Of a stretch of DNA of 64,000 nt, positions 1 to 11,196 are shown one piece after another; position 1 is the first letter of the stretch; each line of letters starts with the position of its first letter. Source of the DNA: Endomychus coccineus (lineage: Eukaryota > Arthropoda > Insecta > Coleoptera > Endomychidae). The stretch is from the NCBI GenBank assembly GCA_958510875.1, contig OY294068.1, positions 14,299,282 through 14,363,281 on the forward strand, in the 5' to 3' direction. A model generated the notes under the pieces. That model saw only the letters and a program-made list of their open reading frames with translations. It had not been told where the DNA came from and made no database searches. Made by a program: the position numbers and the translations under genes.

Positions 1-664
1 CGAACATCTTCTCATCAATGTTTGCGGCTTTATGTGTGTAATATCTGGTATACCAGAATCTGATAAACCGATTATGGGGAAGGGTGTGCTCTCAAGTAGT
101 CTCAAGGCTTGATGATGAGATTTAGAGATTAAGTCAGTTAGTTATAAGTCGAAACAAAGTCGTGTTCAGGGTTCAGGAACAGGAATTGGTTTCGCACTTT
201 CGCTCACGTGAAAATATAAAGTTAATATTAATAAAGTTCAAGTTTCTTTGAAACACTACAATAAGCATCTATTTCCCGAGAATTTATATATAATTCATAC
301 CTGGGTCAAGAATCTTTATTGTTATCCACTAGTAAAACGCACATTTTGAATTCCAACATAAAAAAAAAGATATGTGTGGCACTCGGGGAATGCCGCGGTA
401 AAGCTATTGCATAGCATTTTTTCTCAACTTATGCAATTATAATTATTTATTTTTTTAAATTTATGCAGTATTTTTTTTTCTTTGATATTTTAATTCAAGT
501 TTTTTCTTTGATATTAATTCAAGTTACTTTTGAGCGGGGTGACCGATAAGAAAACAAATTTTTTTTTATTGAATAAATGAGAAGTTAATATCGTTTAAAA
601 TATTTTTATTATCTTACAATACATGTAGGTTATTCAGGAATTTGTTATCATTGAAACTATAGGT
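1..664. other. AT-rich stretch without a gene
   Basis: I see no gene here. The stretch lies downstream, in the - strand sense, of the Helentron endonuclease fragment and may include that element's 3' end. A GC-rich patch followed by a small palindrome (GCTATTGCATAGC) sits near 390-420. I could not define an element end from it. Confidence 0.4.
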
Positions 665-1595
665 TTATGGTAACTGAATAACTGAAACTGAGACATAAGT
701 TTGAGACTTGATATCCTCTAAATATCTGGAAAATACCGCGTCAATGGTGGTCCCATATTTTGTTGTGGATTCTTGTGGATCATTATTCATTTTCGAATTC
801 AATTTTTCCGAAAGAAAAGTTGTCAACCGCTCTGATTTTTTATCAGCGAAGTTGATGTTAAAATCGCCAGCCAAGATAAGTGGAAATTTATTACCATTTG
901 TACCAAGTATTTTCGACCCTTCTTCAGTGTACTCCAGTAAAGTGCGATGAATAAAATGCTCTACCTCGTCCCATTTTGGATTCGGAGAAATGTAAATTGC
1001 TACCATGACTATGTGTAGGCCATTTCTAAGTTTGCATAAGCACGCACAAATATCTCCAACAAATGAGCGCCTAACATTAACATCGCTAACGTGTGCAATA
1101 TGTATTTCAATATTTGGAGTCATAATATTAGTAACATTATTATTATTTTGGTAAATAGCTACCCCACCTTTTGGAACAGTATCTCGTTTGAATTGAACAA
1201 TACAATTGAAATTAGGTATTTCAATCGGATTATCATGCGCCATGCAAGTTTCGGTAAGAAGTAACACATTTGTTTGTCTCGTAACTGAATCTTGTAAATC
1301 GTATTTGTGACTATTTAGACTTTGGCAATTGAAAGTCATTATTGAAATGCCATTTCTATTACTAATGAAATCTAAGACACTTCGAGCTGTCGTCTGAACA
1401 CTATGTAAAGGCAGTCTTTTGAATTTTGCAACAAAGATGCAGTCGATGCAGCTTGTCTTCGATTATTATAAAATTTGAATGTAGAATTATCGTTTTTTGT
1501 CGTGATATACAATTTTTCAATATTAGTCACCCGAGAGAGCGCAACATAAACGAGTTCCTGTTATTTTTCGTTACGGAATTTCTTGATTCGGTCGC
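665..1595 (-). mobile_element. Helentron-type rolling-circle transposon remnant: helicase C-terminus plus endonuclease
   Basis: Two coding pieces lie on the - strand. At about 1595-1435 there is a superfamily 1 helicase end with the motif VI-like stretch VYVALSRVTNIEKLYI, typical of PIF1/Helitron helicases. A one-frame shift near 1430 then leads into an endonuclease/exonuclease/phosphatase domain (coding ATG at 1339 within the longer frame). It shows LTET, the LAGDFNIN motif and a TTIDAVF motif. A further frameshift near 690 separates the final FSYHKP histidine region from the frame. Helicase followed by an APE-like endonuclease on one polypeptide is the hallmark of Helentrons, as opposed to canonical Helitrons. 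Rep and most of the helicase are missing, and the frameshifts mean it is dead. A LINE endonuclease is the alternative, but no reverse transcriptase is attached and the upstream helicase motif argues against it. Confidence 0.7.
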
Positions 1596-1648
1596 CGAAC
1601 TCAAAGCCCGCGATAAAAGCTATATGCAATATATGCTATAGCTTAATA

Positions 1649-1911
1649 GAAACAGGTACTCTCAGGTCTCTGCTACGCGCGTCTAACGTATAAACTCTAA
1701 CTGACGCTTAGCGAGCTCCTAGAGGCATATGTCAAAATGATTTCGTTCGTAGCTAATTACATAGGACGACTGGAGTTCATGCAATTATGTTTTTAGATAA
1801 TTCGAACCTTCTAATTTCGATAGGCCACGTGAAAATCCCGGAGTCTAAAGCGCTAGAGTGTTATAACATTCGTATAAAATAGCGAAATTTCTCACTTTTA
1901 GAAACTTCAAG
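1649..1911. repeat. Dispersed unclassified repeat, copy 1
   Basis: This segment starts at about GAAACAGGTACTCTCAG and ends at about TTTAGAAACTTCAA. It matches 9885-10300 in the same orientation with scattered substitutions; the other copy carries roughly 130 extra bases near its start. There is no coding potential. The copy abuts the helicase end of the Helentron remnant, so it may be Helentron-associated, but that is inference. Confidence 0.65.
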
Positions 1912-2959
1912 TCCTTAACGTGGTCACACTGTATATGGATTAGCTGCAGTCTGTCATATCGCCAGTAGAAACCGCAAAATTACCTAGGAACAGTTGTAGC
2001 ACCCGGCTTTGCCGCCACTTTATGTAATATAATGCAAATGATTTGTTCTTCAACTCTATGCCAAGGGGGAAAACGTATATAGCAAGAATGTATGGGCCCA
2101 ACTAATTAGGCATCTGGTGCCACCATGCGAACTATTTATTTCTGTATTATTTTAATTTAGAATCCACAGTAATTTTTCATAGAATACAAACGATCATGAA
2201 CATTTCCTTAATCATGTATTAGAATTCTAAGAACATTCAACATCCTTGCAGGACAAGATAATCCTGTTTTCCATTAATCAACTTAGATTAACAATATGTA
2301 TGGTGCTTCGCTCTATTTACGAACAGGCCTAATATAGAATTGCAGGAAAACGTTTTTCCACAAAACCGCCGTTATTAAATTAACCTCCTCTGGAATTTTG
2401 GGATATTTCGTCAGGATAAATTCATATAAAACGTATTTTAGGCTGCGAAATTTTAAATTCAAATAGTACGTACCTAACTTAAGTTTTTCTTGTTGAACGT
2501 CGTGATAATATCCGGTAGCTAGATCAACCAGAAAACCGCAATTTTAACGGAAGAATGATTTTACGTTATGGTTATTGATGATGTATATTTTGTAGTTATT
2601 ATGTGAATCGTCAATTCATAACTGTTTATAAAGTATCATATCTTCCAATGCTATTTTGATTCAGCATGTGGTCAATGAATGGTATTATTGATTTCTTTAA
2701 TGTTTCTAGTCTTGTACATGTTTATAGGGGGGTAATATAAGTATGGAAAACTTGTGAATTTGGACTACCTCATCAATTAGGATAAGACTCCCTCCTCTAA
2801 GAAAAAATATTATTGTGAATATAACATTTTCTAGAGTGAAGAACATATTAGTCGCGAAATTTTTCTCAGAAATGTAATTTTCTAAAAAGTAGAAAAGGAA
2901 ATTTAATTTTAAAATCATGTTTTGAGTTCTAGTATCAATTGCTTATGGTATAAAAAAGA
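1912..2959. other. Intergenic, nothing recognised
   Basis: AT-rich sequence without a supported gene. Short open frames here have no recognisable domain and are treated as chance. Confidence 0.4.
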
Positions 2960-3180
2960 AATTCTTTATTTGGTCAAAACGTATTTCTCAACATAATCTC
3001 CTTGTAGCCAGATACACTTCGTGCAAGGTTTTTCTAATTTTTTGATCCCTTCCAAATAATACGATTTCAGCAGGGGACCAAATCTGGAGAATACGGTGGA
3101 TGATGGACCAATTCGTAGCGCAATTCATGCAATTTTACCATTGCGACTGCAGACCTGTGCACACCTGTGGTGGATGAGCA
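2960..3180 (-). pseudogene. mariner transposase C-terminal fragment
   Basis: The - strand reads [18 protein letters not shown], then a stop, then KKLEKPCTKCIWLQGDYVEK shortly before a terminal stop. These are the last catalytic block and the C-terminus of a mariner (IS630/Tc1/mariner) transposase. The same LHELRYELV block recurs in the copies at 24373-25018 and 53222-53672, so the three are one family. No terminal repeats were found next to this piece. Confidence 0.75.
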
Positions 3181-3229
3181 GTTTTTCTTTGCCAGATGCG
3201 GCTTTCGCATCAAATCGGCTCAGCCCCCT

Positions 3230-4985
3230 GATGCACTTAGGCCACTTAGTTGGGCCCATTGTGCGCTCCGTGGTCAGAAGCCTATTATATTCTAGCAGGT
3301 TTGTGGCCCGTCAGAAACCCAGAATATTACCAGTGCTGGTTTCCATAAGTTCTTCTGGGAGCAGTTTTTATTCTCCGAAGTGTCGGTGCTTGAGCGATGC
3401 TAATGCTGGGCATTCCAACAGAATGTGAGAGGCAGTTTCTTCCGCCTCTCTGCATTTTCTACAAATTGGGTCATCTGTGATGCCCATAATGTGGAGATGT
3501 TTGTTAAGACGACAGTGACCGGTTAGGATTCCAGTCATCTATCTGATGTCCCTTCTGATCAGAGAAAGGAGTTTCTTTGAGAGCCTAGGCACAGGGTCTT
3601 TGATGAAGAGCTTGGCCTGCCTCATGCATGGTGATTCTCGCCACAGCTTAGACTCTTTATTCAGTTGACCCAGAAGGGCGAGACCCTCTACGCAGTTTGA
3701 TAAAGCGACCATTGGCTCCGGTCCGACAGGGGCGTTAGACGACCCTCGCCTGGCCAGAGAGTCGGCCATTTCGTTTCCTACAACTCCGCTGTGTCCATGG
3801 ACCCAGATGACTTGAACATTATTTCTCCTGGCTAGTTCAGCCAGTGTATCCCTGCATTCTTTGACAAGCCTTGATGTGACTCTGGGTGATTTGAGAGCTC
3901 CCAGAGCCGACCGGCTGTCTGTGCAAATATATGCGCCTATTTATATAGTTTCTTCTCAGGTTTTCCATGGCACAAGTCAGTATCGAGTGGACCTCCGCCT
4001 GAAAAACCGTGCAGTGAGCGCCTAAACTCCTAGAGTCACTGAGATAGTGATCCTTGGCCTTTTTAGGTACACTGTCGCCCCAGAAGCCTGACCTACCTTG
4101 GACCCATCTGTGAACCATACGAGCCCGTCTGGTGGCAGTAGGGTGAGAGTTTCGTTGTTCCAATCTCCTCTATCTGGGATGAGGATTTTGGGAGAAGTGA
4201 GACATATAGCAGGGATCATGCTATCTTGCTTCATTTCTAGTATAAGTAATTTAGAGATTGCCTTACTCAAAATCGATGAGTGTCCACGAGAGTGGTGCGT
4301 TTTGGTCCAGTGACCTAGGCCCTTTAACCTATACGACGTTCTCATGGCCTCAGTTTTAATGTATAAATGTAGATGTGGTAATCCAGCGAGAGCTTCAAGT
4401 GCTCTCGTTGGAGCCGACCTGATACTCAGTAGCAGCTGCAGACGGTCAAGGGGGCGCTGAGAAATACCAGTGCTTGTCCCTGACCATCACCCTTCCACGG
4501 CTTAGGTACCCATAAGCCTAAACACAGCAGTATAGATCCAATAAAGAATATTTGGCTGTAATCCCCATGTGCTGCTGAAAGCTCTTCTGCACGCCCAAAA
4601 TAACGCAGAGGCCTTCCTCACTCGATATATTTGAGGTGTTCACGCCAGGTCAATTTAGATTACTCCCAGAAACTTCACCGGCCCTTTGAAATGCAGGACC
4701 TTGCCAGAGAAACTAATCTTTGGTAGCGCGCCCAGCTTGCGTTTCCTTGTAAACAGAACAACTTCCATTTTGTCCACTATGCTGAGCAGCGTGTTTTGCA
4801 ACTCACACAGCGTCCGCAAGTGCCGCCCGAAGGTGACGCCATCAAAGTCATCGGTATAGGCTCGACCATTAAACTCAGCCTCCAAGAGTTCATCGACTAC
4901 AAGGCACCACAGAAGCGGAGATGGGACACCTCCCTGTGGACAGCCTTTTGTAGCGGTGGTTATAAGAACAGGTTTATTTTTATAT
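3230..4985 (-). mobile_element. 5'-truncated LINE (I/R1-like, with RNase H), degenerate
   Basis: In - strand order the pieces are: reverse transcriptase (TKGCPQGGVPSPLLWCL; a YTDD catalytic box near 4840 in place of the usual YADD; then VVLFTRKRKLGALPKISF); a thumb/linker region; an RNase H domain (DGLVWFTDGSKVGQASGA near 4110, FQAEVHSI near 3990, EMADSLARRGSS near 3770); and a Cys/His-containing tail near 3480-3400. At least three frameshifts break it. The 5' break is near 4985. The combination of RT and RNase H places it in the I or R1 group of non-LTR retrotransposons. Confidence 0.8.
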
Positions 4986-6157
4986 GATAGTCGCTTTTTG
5001 CTTTCGTCATATCGCTTTCACACGATCCCGTTTGACTGGATAATTGACAGTACTCTTGTGACAATTAGAAAAAATTTCGCCTCTACTGTCACCTTGAATA
5101 TGAAACTTCTACTTGACAGTGAGTTTAGGTTAAGCGCTGTCTTCGTCAGGCCTCTCACTAGAGTATTTATTTATAATATCACACACAGACATATAATTTG
5201 ACGTCTTAAGCTATTTCTAATCATGCGCAATATATCACTTACTTGTACCTACGGGTGTTAGGTATTTATGCGGGCGAATTCGAGGGTCAACACCTAGTCA
5301 AATTATAAGAATAATCTTAATACGTCTATCTTCCAGAACATATTATGCTTCAAATTGGCGAATGCGCTAGATTAGTGCTAAACGTCAGATCTAATCAGGC
5401 AGATAAATTAGGGGCATTAGGCATTCCAGGTTAGCAATATTATATGAATGCGTAAGAAAAATATTCTAGATATTAAAGAACTCTTGATAACACCGATAAT
5501 GTTGTCTATACCTATTAAATGAGGCATCTTAAAATTTTACAATCTTTCAGGTGCTTCACAATTCACAATGTGTTTAGAACGGTTCAAAGACACCATCTAA
5601 TTTTGAAGACCCACTTTATGGAACAATATCAATATCATTAAAAGTAATAGGTATGAAAATGAAAACAACATAGAGTCAGACAGCTCTACCGAGAGTAAAC
5701 TCCAGACAAAGACCCTTTTCTTATGCAAACATAAAATTGCTCATTTTATTTTATGACACTGGAGCATCATTTCTCGCTTAAAGAGTTCTCTTCAATCCGT
5801 TATTTCTGTATCAGAATCAAAACCTCTAACGAAGACAATATGGCTGGTTATTGATTATTTATTATAGTATTCCCAACTTACTTGAAATTGGAAACCTTGG
5901 AATCCAACCATTATCCCTAGTTTTCTACACAATTGGAATATTTTCATAATCCCAGCCAGCAAGTAACAACAACGATCCTCATCCCTAATGACCTGTTATT
6001 TTTATCATAATTGGATTTTCAGATTTCGTTTTGATTTCCGATGTAATTCAATCAAAACATACACTCCGGTCTGATTCTTTTTGAAATATCTTTCATTCTC
6101 CTAAAAATTGAATGAATCATTATGATTAAATGAAAGAATAATTACTTTGTTTTTATA
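4986..6157. other. Intergenic, nothing recognised
   Basis: No coding domain, RNA gene or element end was recognised in this 1.2-kb AT-rich stretch. Confidence 0.4.
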
Positions 6158-8985
6158 CCAAATCAAATCAAATCAAATGTACTTTATTGCTGTATAGTTT
6201 ATACACTAAATTAGATTATACATTCCGAAACAAAATTAAAACAATTAATAAATGTGATATATTGAGGAGTGACAGCTTGAGTTAATTAAATTAACTTGTG
6301 TGCTGTCATTTCAATAACATTCATAAGTATACAACAATAACCGCAAACGAGAGAAGAGTAAAAAAGAAAAGTAAAATAAAAAAAAGAAGTAAAAAAAAAA
6401 AAGGATAGATTATGCAATAATAAATAAGATAGAAAAGAAGTTGATTCATTTTAAGTAAAACCACCAAGTAATTTGGTACAAGACGTAGGTTGAATAAATA
6501 AATAAATGCTGCTGTTTCAATTGATTAATATTAATTTTTCAGGTTAAATTATGTATGAGCATGTTGTTATTGGTGATAATCCAATTGGGTAAAACTTTGT
6601 TAAATACTCCTTTTGGTAGTGTTTTCATTTCTTTATTCAAAGTATTATAAATTTTGGGCCCAATATACGAGATGTGTTGTCTAGCTAGATTGTTAGTTAT
6701 TCTAGGTAGCGCCAAGTGTGCTGAAGTATTTGCTTTAGTTGAGAGATTGTGGGTTAATTGTATTTTATATTTATTATTATTATGCATGAATTTGATTATT
6801 GATTTAATGTAAAGTTGCCTTATATTGAGCTGTTTATTTTCGTTAAATAGCATTTTTGTAGAATATCGTTTTGGTTTATTATTTATTATTTTCAATATGT
6901 GCTTTTGTATTATAATTAATGGTGACAGGTTAGTTGTGTATGTAGAACCCCAAAATGCAATTCTGTAATTTAGTAAAGACTCGACTAGACTGGTATATAT
7001 TAGTTTTAGTTGTTTTATAGGAACTATGTCTCTGAGGACATAAAAGATGTATATACATTTTCTCACTTTTTTTGTTAAGTAGTCAATATGTTTTGTCCAT
7101 TTTAAATTTTTGTCAATCATGATACCTAAATATTTGACATGGTCTGAATTGCTTATGACCTCACATGAGCAATCAATTTGCTGTGTACATTTGTGATTAT
7201 GTATTTTAATCTCAGTTATATTAGGGATAGAGAGAGAAAAATTACTTTTTGTTGTATTCAAAGTTAAATAGTTACAGTCTAGCCAATTTTTGATTCTGTT
7301 GATGCTCCATTCCGCTTTGTTCAAGACGTCTTCCCAGCTTGTACCGATAAATATCACAGCGGTATCATCAGCATAGAAAATGACTTTACCATTTATTTTG
7401 AGGTTTAGTAAATCATTGATATGTATTAAAAAAACAGTAAGGGTCCTAAGACAGTTCCCTGAGGGACACCTTGTGTTACGTTGACTTCATCACTGATTGT
7501 GTTATTTATTCTCACACATTGTTTTCTGTTGCTTAAGTAGGATTCTATTAAATTGTATGCAGAACCTCGGATGCCTATTTTGTGAAGTTTATCAAGTAAT
7601 ATGCTGTGGGATACCGTGTCAAATGCTTTGCAAAGATCTAGAAAGAAGCACAATACTTTTTGATTGGAGTTTATTGGTGCAATTATTGCATGTGTCAATT
7701 CATCGATAGCATTTTCAGTGCAGCGACCCTTCATAAAGCCGTATTGTGATTCTGATATAATATTACACTTCATGAGGAAATTACAAAATCGGTCTTTGAT
7801 GCACTTTTCAACAATTTTTGATAAATTGCTTATGAGTGAAATTGGTCTGTAATTAGAAATTTCTGATTTTGAATTTGCTTTATGAATTGGTATAATGATG
7901 GCTGTTTTAAAAATTGTTGGATATTCACCGCTTGAGAAAATCAAGTTCGTTATATGTTGAAGAGGTTTTAGAATAAATTTGTGGTACCTTTTTATGAAAT
8001 TATTGGTTATTCCGTCAGATCCAGTACTATTTGTATTTTTCAGAGAGTTTATATGTTTAATTATTTCAAGTTCTTGGATTGGATCTAGGAATATACTTTT
8101 TTCGTTGAATTCAATTTCAGAAAGTATTTCATTTTTGTTGTTATTTGTTATTTTGTCAGCTAACTCTTGGCCAATATTTGCAAAGTATTCGTTGAATCTT
8201 TTTGAGATGTCGCTATCATTTGTTAATTCAGTACTGTTTTGGCTTACAACCATATTTACTACATTATTAGTACTTTTATTGTGATGTGTAATAGTATTTA
8301 TAATTTTCCATGTATCTCTAACATTTTTTGAGGAATCTAAGAGATTTTTGTAATAGGTAGTTTTGGCCTTTTTTTATTAATTTTGATAAGTAGTTGCGAT
8401 AATTTTTGTAACGCTCAATGTCCTCTAAAGCATTAGTGGTCATTGCTGTTTTATACAACTTATTTCTACTTGTAATTGATATTATGAGGCCTTGGGAAAT
8501 CCATGGTTGCAAGGCTTTGGGTTGATTTCTTTGAATAGGTCTCGCGTATGAGGCTTAGGCGATAAAATTATTTATTTGATTTATAAACAGTTCTGTAGAA
8601 GCGTTAACGTCCCTATTATTAAGTACATCTCTCCAAGTTTCAATTGTTAGTTTTTTTGATAATTTATTGTGATTAATAATATATTTTATTGGTGCAGGGT
8701 AGTTTTTATTTAGCACATCATGTTTTAAGTTAATATGTATTCCAATGGGGAGGTGATCTGTAAGTTGATAATTTATAATGAAAGATTCATGTTCGGATGA
8801 CCTGGTGTGACATTTTAAAAACACATGATCTAAACAGGTTTTACTGTTATTTTGAATTCTTGTGGGTTGATCAATACATTGGATGAAACCGAATTCACTG
8901 AGAATGTTCAGATAGGAGTTAACTATATTATCACCAGTTTTAAGAATATCTATATTTAAATCGCCTGAGAAAATTACCACATTTA
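6158..8985 (-). mobile_element. 5'-truncated CR1/Jockey-group LINE
   Basis: Order on the - strand: the last part of an endonuclease (GDLNIDILK near 8965, then CLDHVFLK and SDH-like TDHLPIG near 8755); a linker; reverse transcriptase with GSDGITNNFIKRY, NYRPISLISNLSKIVEK, FFLDLCKAFDTVSH, GVPQGTVLGPLLF and the catalytic FYADDTAVIF at 7383; then a C-terminal region ending at 6539. One frameshift falls in a T homopolymer just after GPLLFF (7426-7440) and another near 8340. The 3' end is a short microsatellite of ATTTG units at 6158-6179, a tail typical of CR1/Jockey-group elements. The 5' truncation near 8985 is the usual product of incomplete reverse transcription. It is comparatively young: most of the frame is open. 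Confidence 0.85.
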
Positions 8986-9412
8986 ATAATAACATGAAAA
9001 CGTTACTACAGTTTCGACACCGAAGTGCCATTATCAAACAGATACTAAAGTATGAAGTAAACAATAATCATTAGAAATGAATTTTGTTGATATATCTATT
9101 TATGGACGGATAAATATTGTAGTAAGTTAATTGTTGTTTGCGATTTATTTTGTTATTTGATCTATCGAAAAACATAGAGCATAATTACGTATTGTGTAGC
9201 CTATTGCAATTTACATGTACGTGAAAATGTCAACAAAGGATGATGGAATAGGCAATGATGATGGATGAGAACGAAACATCAAAATAGAACCAGACAACCA
9301 GATAAGTAGGTAGGTAACAGGTAACTGCCGGCCGATCATAGACTCGTTACGTTCTCTATGCATAGACCTACTGACGGGATCGAGAATGGGGATGAAGGGT
9401 CTCGTGGAAATA

Positions 9413-10396
9413 CCGGGATATCAAAAATTATCTTGGTCAAGGGTGGTTGTCTTACTTTACATTTGAAATAATTATGTCACTGTCACACTGACATCATCAA
9501 TAACCTACAAATTTCGTACCTATTTATTTCAGTTGTAAAACAATAATGAACTACAAATTAAAAATTATCTTGGTCAAGGGTGGTTGTGGAATGTAAAACG
9601 AAATGTTAACTTTGAACCTTTTACAAGGTCGCAATAGACACAAACGGGGTCGAAAACCGTTTTAAATTCGTTAATTTTCGATAAATCGAATGACGTTCAC
9701 GTGAGGAGCGCGTAGCTCGCGAGTTAGAAAAGTGCAAATCTTCGGAACATAGAACGTCTTTACGAGAACTTTTCGCATGCGGTTTTCGCTCCATGTCGTT
9801 AGTTTATGAACGGGGCCAACTAAATAGCATAGTCTCGGGACCCAAAATGTCGATTAAATAGGAAAATTTAATTAAAATAGAAACAGGTACTCTCAGTTCT
9901 CAGCTGCGCGTGTCTAACGTGCGACGTACCAAAGGGAATTTTCTAGCTACTAAAATATACAAAAGCGGTTGAAAGCTAGCGGCCTATAGCCGAAAACACT
10001 TTACAACTGGCGCCGACCGCACGGGGCATAAAACGGACCCGAATTAACAAGATCGAGGTGAAAAGTATGAACTCTAACTGACGCGTAGCGAGCTTCTCGT
10101 GGCATATGCCAAAATGATTACGTTCGTAGCTAATTACATAGGACGTCTGGCGTTCATGCAATTGTGTTTTTATACAATTCGAACCTTCTAATTTCGGTAG
10201 GCCACGTGAAAATCCCGGAGTCTAAAGCGCTATAGATAGACTTCTGAGTGTTATAACATTCGTATAAAATTGCGAAATTTCTCACTTTTAGAAACTTCAA
10301 ATTAATTAATTTGACACAAGTTTTGATAACGTAAACTAAGACACACGTTTTAGATTCCACAACCACCCTTGACCAAGATAATTTTTGATATCCCGG
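9413..10396. mobile_element. Non-autonomous DD41D-type Tc1/mariner relative carrying foreign sequence
   Basis: Ends match the full element at 57190-58687: CCGGGATATC at the left and GATATCCCGG at the right, each flanked by TA. The left arm repeats the AAAATTATCTTGGTCAAGG motif twice, as in the full element. No transposase remains. The interior (about 9600-10300) is unrelated sequence, part of which (9885-10300) is the dispersed repeat also seen at 1649-1911. Confidence 0.75.
9885..10300. repeat. Dispersed unclassified repeat, copy 2
   Basis: Homologous to 1649-1911 in the same orientation, with about 130 bases of additional sequence (roughly 9925-10060) that copy 1 lacks. It lies inside the TIR-bounded element 9413-10396. 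Confidence 0.65.
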
Positions 10397-11196
10397 TACA
10401 AAACAACATAAAAGCTCTTTGATTCGAGCACAAAATACCGGCACGGAGTGAGCACGCTTTACATAGTAAACTGAAAATATTTCTCAAACAACTAGTTCAA
10501 TCCGTTGGAATATTTTTCTCGTTAATAGATAAAGTCAATATTGATGGAACACTGCAAATAAACTATAAACGATTTCACACTGGATATACTAAAACACTAA
10601 ATATGAAACAATCAGTTTAGTGGATAAGGGTGATTGTTTCTTATTTGTAGTGGAACATTGCAAGTTTATTCTATAAAAGCTTATTGGAAATTTTAAATAA
10701 GTCAGTAAATAAGTAAAATGAAAAACATAGTATAGTCACAATTGAATTTTATTTACAATGTAATCCCTCCTGACATCGATACATCTTTCAGCAACAATTT
10801 ACCCCCCTGAAAAATGTGCCCAAACTGCAATATTTCTCTTCCTCCCCGAAAGTCCTTTTCCAAATTCCCAAACATGTAATAGTCACCGATGACTCTCATT
10901 GACTATTACTATCTGTAGTATACGGAGGGTGATCGATTTGTTAAAACACCACAATCCTGATCATTGTGGCTTGCCTAATTCCTCTAGTATGCACTGCTGT
11001 CAGAGTTGCCAGGCTGCTTCGCCCAATAACCCCCAGGTGGCGATGCAAATCCCCTAAAATTTGAAATAAACCCCTAAACTTTTAAATAATCTAAAAATAA
11101 TATACAGATTATAAAATCTGAGTCTTGAACTTCAGGCTTGTGATTCCGGACACACGTTTCCAGGGAATCGTGTGTCGCCCTCTACCTCTACATATA

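Noticed and set aside
1649..1911. Possible small structured RNA or SINE
   Set aside because: No Pol III boxes, tail or target duplication were visible; only the repeat relation to 9885-10300 is supported.
3096..3428. 110-codon + strand frame
   Set aside because: Antisense shadow of the mariner and LINE pieces on the - strand.
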